Part shown: piece by piece, positions 7,769 to 13,142 of the stretch | How the letters are laid out: every line of letters begins with the position of its first letter | How positions within the stretch are numbered: the stretch's first letter is position 1 | Source of the DNA: Burkholderiales bacterium | GTDB lineage: Bacteria > Pseudomonadota > Gammaproteobacteria > Burkholderiales > Burkholderiaceae_C | Direction: 5' to 3' | DNA length: 13,142 bases | NCBI GenBank assembly: GCA_947450745.1 | Contig: CANFYD010000045.1 | Coordinates: 1-13,142 of the forward strand | The notes under the pieces: model-generated | What the model saw: the letters and a program-made list of their open reading frames with translations, nothing else | Database searches by the model: none | What the model was told of the DNA's origin: nothing | Made by a program: the position numbers and the translations under genes

Positions 7769-9105
7769 ACACGAGCACCGCAACGAACACCGCCACAAGG
7801 CCCCCCGTGCTCGACTTCCTCACTCAGCTGCGGGTCGGCAGGCCAGAGTTACCGCAGAGCCCCTGGCCAGGCATTGCGACGCTGCGCAGCGATGCGAACG
7901 CCCGGCTCGAAACCCTGCGCCTGCCGACGCTGCGCGATGAGGACTGGCGCTTTACCGACCTGGCACCGCTGACCCGCCTGTCGCTGCGTCCCGCGCAGGC
8001 CGCACACAGCCTGGCGCCCGCCGACATCGAGCCATTCCTTCTCGACGGCGTGGCAAGCCGCTTGGTGTTTGTCGACGGCATTTATGCACCGCAAATGTCC
8101 ACGCCGACCGACCCAGCCCGCGCCGGCGAGGCCCTGGTGGCCAACCTGCCGCAGGCGATGCTGACGCACGCAGCGGCCATCGAGGCGCAGCTCGGCCGTC
8201 ACCAAAGCCTGGACGCCAATGTTTTTGCCGCGCTCAACAGCGCCAGCCTGCAAGATGCAGCCGTCATCGTGGTTCCGCGCAACCTGGCGCTGGCCGCTCC
8301 GGTGCATCTGCTGTTTATTGCAACCCAGGCGGATGTGCACAGCAGCCCGCGTTGCTTGCTGATCGCAGAAGCCGGCAGCCAAGCGACGCTGATCGAGGAT
8401 TACGTCAGCTTGCAAGACGAGGCGGCCTACCTGATCAATCCGGTCACGGAAATTGTCTTGGCCGAGCAGGCTCAGGTCCGGCATGTGCGGGTGCAGCGTG
8501 ACAGCCTGAAAGCGCATCACATCGCCAATTGCAGCGTCGCCGTCGGGCGGCATGCCAATTACCAGTCCGTCAGCGTGGCGCTGGGTGCGCAGATCTCGCG
8601 CTACAACGCCCAGGTGCTGCTGGGCGAAGCGGCCGAGTGCGCCGTCGACGGCTTGGCGCTGATCTCGGGCAGCCAATTGGCCGACACCCACAGCTTCATC
8701 GACCACGCCCGCCCGCACGGCGTGAGCCGGCAACTGCACAAGTGCATTGCCGGCGGCAGCGCCCACGCGGTCTTCAACGGCAGGATCATGGTGCGGCAAG
8801 GCGCGCAGCAGACCGACTCGGCGCAGTCGAATCGCAACCTGCTGCTCAGCGCCAAGGCTCACATCGACACCAAGCCTCAGCTGGAGATTTTTGCCGACGA
8901 CGTGAAATGCGCCCACGGTGCCACCATCGGTCAGCTGGACCCCGAGGAAGTGTTCTATCTGCAAAGTCGTGGGCTGGCTGACAGCGCTGCGCGCAAGTTG
9001 CTGACCTACGCCTTCGGTGCCGAAGTCATCGAGCGCATCCACGTGCCGTCGCTCAAGCATCAGTTGCAACAGTTGATGCAGGCACAAACCGGCAATCCCT
9101 CATGA
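7765..9105 (+). CDS. sufD: Fe-S cluster assembly protein SufD
   Basis: A 446-residue SufD, the second scaffold subunit, paralogous to SufB and paired with it through the C-terminal beta-helix. The N-terminal domain has the usual RDEDWRFTDLAPL (57-69). The C-terminal half carries HSFIDHARPHGVSRQLHKC (309-327) and a stretch around 336-345 (VFNGRIMVRQ). The conserved DDVKCAHGATIGQLD (378-392) holds His384, equivalent to the functionally important His360 of E. coli SufD at the cluster site. It ends with RGLADSAARKLL. The start overlaps sufC and the stop overlaps sufS, both as ATGA. The order B-C-D-S is the classical suf order. Confidence 0.97.
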
Positions 9106-10376
9106 ATGCTCGCCAGATCGACCTTCAACACCGCACGGCAAGCAATGCCGGGCAACCGGCCTTCGATGTCGAGCGCATCCGGGCGGATTTCCCCATCCTT
9201 AGGCTGCAGCTGGACGGCAAGCCGCTGGTCTACCTCGACAACGCGGCCTCCAGCCAGATGCCGCAGTCGGTGATGGACCGGATGGTGCGCTACCAAAGCA
9301 GCCAGCACGCCAATATCCACCGGGCCGTGCACACGCTGTCGGAAACCGCCACCGCCGAATATGAGCTGGCGCGCAGCAAGCTGCAGCACTTCATCAATGC
9401 GGCTCAGGCCCGCGAAGTGATCTTCACCAGCGGCACCACCGACGCCATCAACCTGGTGATGCACGGCTATGGCCGCAAATTCATCAAAGCCGGTGATGAG
9501 ATCATTCTGACCACCATGGAGCACCATTCCAACATCGTGCCCTGGCAGATGCTGGCCGAAGAAACCGGCGCAACAATCCGCGTGCTGCCGATCAACGATG
9601 CCGGCGAGTTGTGCCTGGATCAGTACGAGCCGCTGTTCAACGCGCGCACCAAGTTCGTTGCCGTCACCCACGTTTCGAACGCCCTGGGCAGCATCAACCC
9701 GGTCAAGCAGATGGTCGCGTTCGCCCACAGCCAGGGCGTGCCGGTGCTGGTGGACGGTGCCCAAGCCGCACCCCACCTGCCCGTCGATGTGCAGGACATC
9801 GATTGCGACTTCTATGTTTTTTCGGGCCACAAGCTGTGCGGCCCGACCGGCGTTGGCGTGCTGTACGGCAAGGCTGAGCTGCTTGAAAAGATGCCGCCGT
9901 TCAAGGGCGGCGGCGACATGATTTTGTCGGTCTCGTTCGAGAAGACCGAGTACAACGCGATCCCCTACAAATTCGAGGCCGGTACGCCGCCGATTGCCGC
10001 CGCCATCGGGCTGGGTGCAGCGGTCGATTACCTCTCGAACATCGGCATGCCGGCCATCGCCGCGCATGAAAAGGCGCTGCTCGATCACGCCACCGCGCTG
10101 CTGCAAGACATGCCGGGTGTGCGCCTCATCGGCACGGCCCGCGACAAGGCGGCCGTGCTGTCCTTCATGCTGACGGGCATCCACCCGCACGATGTAGGCA
10201 CCTTGCTCAACCAGGACGGCATCGCCGTGCGCACCGGCCACCACTGCGCCCAACCGGTGATGACACGCTTCAAGCTGCCAGCCACTTCGCGGGCCTCATT
10301 TGCCTTCTACAACAGCATGGCTGAGGTCGAAGCCTTGATCGTCGGTATCCGCGCCGTGCAGAAAGTGTTTGCCTGA
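9102..10376 (+). CDS. sufS: Cysteine desulfurase SufS (class II)
   Basis: A 424-residue PLP enzyme that converts L-cysteine to alanine and holds the sulfur as a persulfide. Visible: YLDNAASSQMP (44-54), the cofactor-stacking His141 in TMEHHSN, DGAQAAPH (218-225), the PLP lysine Lys244 in FSGHKLCGPTG (240-250) and the catalytic Cys382 in RTGHHCAQPVM (377-387). The RxGHHCAQP motif places it in the SufS/CsdA group (class II), not IscS. The first 17 residues are an extension before the domain. The stop overlaps the next start as TGATG. Class II desulfurases need a partner (SufE or SufU) to accept sulfur, and the next gene supplies a SufU type. Confidence 0.97.
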   Translation: MNARQIDLQHRTASNAGQPAFDVERIRADFPILRLQLDGKPLVYLDNAASSQMPQSVMDRMVRYQSSQHANIHRAVHTLSETATAEYELARSKLQHFINAAQAREVIFTSGTTDAINLVMHGYGRKFIKAGDEIILTTMEHHSNIVPWQMLAEETGATIRVLPINDAGELCLDQYEPLFNARTKFVAVTHVSNALGSINPVKQMVAFAHSQGVPVLVDGAQAAPHLPVDVQDIDCDFYVFSGHKLCGPTGVGVLYGKAELLEKMPPFKGGGDMILSVSFEKTEYNAIPYKFEAGTPPIAAAIGLGAAVDYLSNIGMPAIAAHEKALLDHATALLQDMPGVRLIGTARDKAAVLSFMLTGIHPHDVGTLLNQDGIAVRTGHHCAQPVMTRFKLPATSRASFAFYNSMAEVEALIVGIRAVQKVFA

Positions 10377-10825
10377 TGAGCAATTACAAGGCGCTCTACC
10401 AAGAGGTCATCCTCGACCACAACAAGAAGCCGCGCAATTTCGGCACGCTCGAACACGCCAGTCACCAAGCCAAGGGGCACAACCCCCTGTGTGGCGACCA
10501 TATCAACGTGGCGCTGCAACTCGACGAGGGCGGCATTAAGAGCATTGCGTTCGAGGGCGAGTCCTGCGCGATATGCAAGGCTTCGGCCTCGATGATGACC
10601 GTCGCGGTGAAAGGCAAGACGCGCGCCGAGGCGCAAACGCTGATCGACGAGTTCCTGGCCATGGCGACAGGCAAACTCGATCTGGACAAGCCCAACCAGA
10701 TTGGCCGGTTGGCGGTTTTTGCCGGCGTCAGCGAACTGCCGACCCGCGTCAAATGCGCCATCTTGCCTTGGCATACCTTGCATGCCGCCATGCAATCGCA
10801 ACCTGACGCCACCACTGAAATTTGA
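10376..10825 (+). CDS. sufU: SufU-type sulfur-acceptor / zinc protein
   Basis: A 149-residue member of the IscU/SufU fold. It carries Cys39 and Asp41 in NPLCGDHI, Cys64 in GESCAIC (62-67+) and Cys127 in VKCAILPW. The 63-residue gap between the last two cysteines, versus about 43 in IscU, shows the insertion typical of SufU, and the IscU LPPVK motif is absent. In Bacillus subtilis, SufU binds zinc through the matching Cys-Asp-Cys-Cys set and accepts the persulfide from SufS. The same role is inferred here. An extra cysteine, Cys67, gives CAIC. It shares one base with sufS (TGATG), so it is tightly coupled to its presumed partner. No sufE is found in the window. Confidence 0.9.
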   Translation: MSNYKALYQEVILDHNKKPRNFGTLEHASHQAKGHNPLCGDHINVALQLDEGGIKSIAFEGESCAICKASASMMTVAVKGKTRAEAQTLIDEFLAMATGKLDLDKPNQIGRLAVFAGVSELPTRVKCAILPWHTLHAAMQSQPDATTEI

Positions 10826-10873
10826 GAGGCTAAGAGGCGGATAGCTTTTTACTGCGCAACTGAGGAGATTCAA

Positions 10874-11434
10874 ATGCCCAAGATTGCAGAAATCGAAGAC
10901 ACACCCAACCCGAACGCGGTCAAGTTCACGCTGCTGGAGCCACTGACCTGGGGCATCACCCATGCCTACGAGAACGCCGAACAGGCCGAGAACGACGCCT
11001 TGGCGTCGGCGCTGTTCGCCATCGAGCATGTCAGCAATGTCTTCTACGTTGACAAATGGCTGACGGTGACACAGGACGGCGGCGCGGATTGGAAAGAGCT
11101 GGTGCGGCTGATCGCGGTGCCGCTGCGCGCTGCGCCGGCTGCCGCTGCGCAGTCCGCAGCCGCCGTGTTCGCTGCGCGCGCCGTCATCGCCGACCTCAGC
11201 CCAGAAGATCAAGCGCGGCTGGAGGTCATCAGCGAACTGCTGGACGCCCGCATCAGCCCTGCCCTGCAAGCGGACGGCGGCGACCTGACGGTGGTGGGCC
11301 TGGAGCGCAACTACCTCAGCGTGCATTACCAAGGTGCTTGCGGCAGTTGCCCAAGCTCACTCTCCGGCACGCTGCAGGCGATCACGAATCTGGTCCGGAC
11401 GATCGAGGCCGACATCGAAGTCATCGCCGTTTAA
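10874..11434 (+). CDS. Nfu-type Fe-S carrier (Nfu_N plus NifU C-terminal domain)
   Basis: A 186-residue two-domain protein. The N-terminal part (1-85) has the Nfu_N signature EDTPNPNAVKFTLLEP (8-23). An Ala-rich linker follows (86-103). The C-terminal NifU domain (about 110-183) has LQADGGDLTVVGLE (131-144) and the cluster-binding pair Cys156/Cys159 in GACGSCPSS. Such proteins receive clusters from the main scaffold and hand them to late-acting clients. The arrangement is like mitochondrial NFU1 and unlike E. coli NfuA, whose N-terminal domain is a degenerate A-type carrier. Shine-Dalgarno GAGGAG (10862-10867) lies six bases before the ATG. It follows sufU by 48 bases. A weak stem and five U (10827-10850) in that gap may trim transcription. 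It is probably the last gene of the operon. Confidence 0.93.
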   Translation: MPKIAEIEDTPNPNAVKFTLLEPLTWGITHAYENAEQAENDALASALFAIEHVSNVFYVDKWLTVTQDGGADWKELVRLIAVPLRAAPAAAAQSAAAVFAARAVIADLSPEDQARLEVISELLDARISPALQADGGDLTVVGLERNYLSVHYQGACGSCPSSLSGTLQAITNLVRTIEADIEVIAV

Positions 11435-11485
11435 TCGGGCTTTCCAGACCCGCTTGCCACGGCCCAAGCAAATGCCGGGACGACC

Positions 11486-11509
11486 CGCCCCTTGAAAATT
11501 CAAGCGGCG
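11486..11509. promoter_or_regulatory. 24-bp dyad between nfu and the SDR gene
   Basis: An inverted repeat with 10 of 11 paired positions around a central AA. CGCC, one mismatch, then CTTGAA on the left pairs with TTCAAG and GGCG on the right. There is no U tract on either side, so a protein operator for the SDR gene is more likely than a terminator. It is centred about 110 bases upstream of the SDR start. Confidence 0.45.
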
Positions 11510-11608
11510 AGCAGCTGCTGCAGCTGTCTCAGCAACTCAAGCTGAATGGCCAAGGGGTCGCCTCGCGGCCCGACCTCAACCGCAACCTCATCCGCAAAGA
11601 TTGATTCA

Positions 11609-12697
11609 ATGACACAGAAACCCGTAGAAAAAGAAGCACTCATCGTTGGCGTCAGTGGCGTGATCGGCAGCGCCTTGGCTGAACATCTGCTCACCGAGGG
11701 CTGGACTGTCCACGGCCTGTCGCGCGGCCGCACTCCGGTCGTCCCCGGTTGCCTGCCCATCGTGGCCGACCTGACACAACCGGCCGAACTGGCGGCGGCG
11801 CTGAAGGATTTGCCGGTCAAACGGGTGTTCTTCACCGCTTGGTCACGCCAGGCCACCGAGAAAGAAAACATCCGGGTCAACGGTGCCATCGTCAGCCATG
11901 TACTGAGCGCCGTCGGGCCCAATTTGAAAGGCGGCCACGCCGCTCTGGTCACCGGACTGAAGCACTACCTCGGCCCCTTTGAGGCCTACGCGACCGGCCA
12001 AGTGCCGATCACTCCCTTCCGCGAGGAACAAGGCCGGCAAGCCGTCGACAACTTCTACCACGAGCAAGAAGACCGCTTGTTCGAGGCGGCAGCCACGCAT
12101 GGCTTCAGCTGGAGCGTCCATCGTCCCCACACCATCATCGGCTTCGCCGTCGGCAATGCGATGAATATGGGCGTGACGCTGGCCGTCTACGCCAGCTTGT
12201 GCAAGCACACCGGCCAGCCGTTTGTGTTCCCCGGCTCGCAGGCGCAGTGGGACGGCTTGACCGACATGACCAGCGCCGGCTTGCTGGCTCAGCACCTGAG
12301 CTGGGCCAGCCAGAACGAGTCCGCCCACAACCAAGACTTCAACGTCGTCAACGGCGATGTGTTCCGCTGGAAGTGGATGTGGCCCTTGCTGGCGGACTAC
12401 TTCGGTATCGAAGCGCAACCGTTTGACGGTGTCGGGCGCCCGCTGGCCGATCGCATGCAGGGCGCCGCGCAGGCCTGGGCCGACATCGCCGCGCAGCATC
12501 AGCTGAAGGAGCCGAGCCTCGACAAGCTGGCGTCCTGGTGGCATACCGACGCCGACCTGGGCCGGACGATGGAGGTGATGGCCGACATGGGCAAGAGCCG
12601 CAAGGCGGGTTTTCTGGACTACCAGAACACGCCGGACGCCTTCCTCAGCCTGTTTGCCCGCCTGGAAGCCGAGCGCATCATCCCGACACGGGGCTGA
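11609..12697 (+). CDS. PRISE-type short-chain dehydrogenase/reductase
   Basis: A 362-residue NAD(P)H-dependent reductase of the atypical SDR group known as PRISE (progesterone 5-beta-reductase / iridoid synthase-like). These enzymes reduce activated C=C bonds of enones. Seen: a Rossmann motif GVSGVIG (14-20), TGLKHYLGPFE (115-125) with Lys118, and NFYHEQEDRLFE (148-159) with Tyr150. These are the two family-specific catalytic residues. The stretch HRPHTIIGF (171-179) with MNMGVTLAVYASLCKHTGQP follows. The length is normal. I chose the ATG at 11609 because the Rossmann strand begins nine residues later. An upstream ATG at 11546 would add 21 unrelated residues. It lies 174 bases behind nfu, probably with its own promoter. 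The substrate is unknown, and a link to Fe-S assembly is not evident. Confidence 0.92.
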   Translation: MTQKPVEKEALIVGVSGVIGSALAEHLLTEGWTVHGLSRGRTPVVPGCLPIVADLTQPAELAAALKDLPVKRVFFTAWSRQATEKENIRVNGAIVSHVLSAVGPNLKGGHAALVTGLKHYLGPFEAYATGQVPITPFREEQGRQAVDNFYHEQEDRLFEAAATHGFSWSVHRPHTIIGFAVGNAMNMGVTLAVYASLCKHTGQPFVFPGSQAQWDGLTDMTSAGLLAQHLSWASQNESAHNQDFNVVNGDVFRWKWMWPLLADYFGIEAQPFDGVGRPLADRMQGAAQAWADIAAQHQLKEPSLDKLASWWHTDADLGRTMEVMADMGKSRKAGFLDYQNTPDAFLSLFARLEAERIIPTRG

Positions 12698-12714
12698 GCG
12701 AGCGAGCTGACTGA

Positions 12715-12960
12715 CTAAGAAGGCTGCGGCGACGACTCGACCCGCAACAGCAGCGCAGCAGGGGCCACACCGACCTCGGCTGCGCCCACGCTGGCTGAGC
12801 CGCCGCGCCAATCCCTGGAATCGGCGAAAACCTGCTTGCAACCACTGCAAATGCAGCGCGGCGTGGCACGCATGACGCCGCGCTCATCACGGGCGATCAC
12901 GCGCATGAAACTTTTGGCACCGCAGTGGTGGCAGCAATGGGCAATTTGATGTTGTGGCAT
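12715..12960 (-). CDS. Small zinc-ribbon protein of unknown function
   Basis: An 81-residue protein whose first half is a probable zinc ribbon: HCCHHCGAKSF (8-18) and RCICSGCKQVF (35-45) give two CxxC knuckles (Cys10/13 and Cys38/41), plus extra cysteines 9 and 36. The second half (46-81) is low-complexity Ala/Gly/Val and probably disordered. The start is uncertain. The ATG at 12960 precedes the ribbon by a few residues; an ATG at 12990 adds ten residues and a GTG at 13047 adds 29. None has a good Shine-Dalgarno. It is convergent with the SDR gene, with only 17 bases between the stop codons and no terminator. A -10-like TATATT (minus, 13133-13128) is a possible promoter, with its -35 outside the window. 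It could bind nucleic acid or protein; no function is claimed. Confidence 0.7.
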   Translation of the reverse strand: MPQHQIAHCCHHCGAKSFMRVIARDERGVMRATPRCICSGCKQVFADSRDWRGGSASVGAAEVGVAPAALLLRVESSPQPS

Positions 12961-13142
12961 GGGCTGTCTGTTCGTAAGCTGTTTATTCATACAGTGGTCA
13001 ACCATACCACGGCCTCTAGGTTGCCCCGACCGTTGATGGTCAAGCACTGCTGATCAACAACGGCCGCTCATCGAAATGGCTGCGGAAGTGGCAGCGGCGC
13101 GGAATTCCGCACCGTCAAACCGGCTGAAATATAGTGGGCGCA

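Noticed and set aside
7849..9087. Minus-strand open frame of 412 codons opposite sufD
   Set aside because: Shadow of GC-biased codons; His/Gln/Val-rich with no recognisable motif, while the plus frame is an intact SufD.
9060..10253. Minus-strand open frame of 397 codons opposite sufS
   Set aside because: Same shadow effect; the plus frame is a complete desulfurase with catalytic residues.
10827..10850. Terminator between sufU and nfu
   Set aside because: The stem is only 4-6 bp with a wobble pair; nfu follows closely with a good Shine-Dalgarno, so at most weak attenuation.
12698..12714. Microrepeat GAGC/TGAC between the convergent stop codons
   Set aside because: Only 17 bases of simple sequence; no stem or U tract, so not called a terminator.
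11843..12850. Minus-strand open frame of 335 codons opposite the SDR gene
   Set aside because: Overlaps both the SDR and the zinc-ribbon gene and lacks any family signature.
13099..13110. 12-bp palindrome GCGGAATTCCGC near the right edge
   Set aside because: Perfect but short, contains an EcoRI-type hexamer, and arms do not extend; nothing links it to a function.

Overview
The window is a GC-rich, densely coded chromosomal stretch with strong codon bias. GC-rich codons give long antisense shadow frames rich in His, Gln, Arg and Val. Protein similarity and style suggest a betaproteobacterium, probably Burkholderiales, but no 16S or other marker is present, so this is inference. I see no tRNA, rRNA, insertion sequence, phage gene or CRISPR array.

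Left part (1-2915, minus strand). A membrane-anchored family 2 glycosyltransferase runs off the left edge. Its probable promoter lies at 1742-1770, followed by a leader of about 235 bases carrying four copies of an 8-base repeat. A clean intrinsic terminator (1798-1835) separates it from two genes upstream on the same strand: a PaaI-like hotdog thioesterase and a single-domain rhodanese.

Middle (2916-5104). A divergent intergenic region contains a sharply AT-rich island just before a plus-strand HD-GYP protein, a probable cyclic-di-GMP phosphodiesterase with unusual signature residues. Behind it lies a 430-base non-coding stretch. This holds a minus-facing terminator, a doubtful 44-residue ORF, and two tandem close matches to the IscR type 1 operator.

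Core (5105-11434, plus strand). A compact iron-sulfur cluster assembly operon reads sufA-like, sufB, sufC, sufD, sufS, sufU-like, nfu-like. Most junctions overlap by 1-4 bases. SufS removes sulfur from cysteine, the SufU-like protein probably accepts and relays it, SufBCD is the scaffold with its ATPase, and the A-type carrier and Nfu protein pass clusters to client enzymes. No sufE or regulator gene is present. A 9-bp inverted repeat in the sufA-sufB gap would bury the sufB ribosome binding site.

Right part (11435-13142). A 24-bp dyad lies upstream of a PRISE-type short-chain dehydrogenase/reductase (plus). Convergent to it is a small zinc-ribbon protein (minus).

Overall the content is mostly ordinary housekeeping. 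The best leads are the regulatory architecture of the suf operon, its SufU-in-place-of-SufE layout, and the altered HD-GYP signature. I did not find convincing evidence of an entirely new system.
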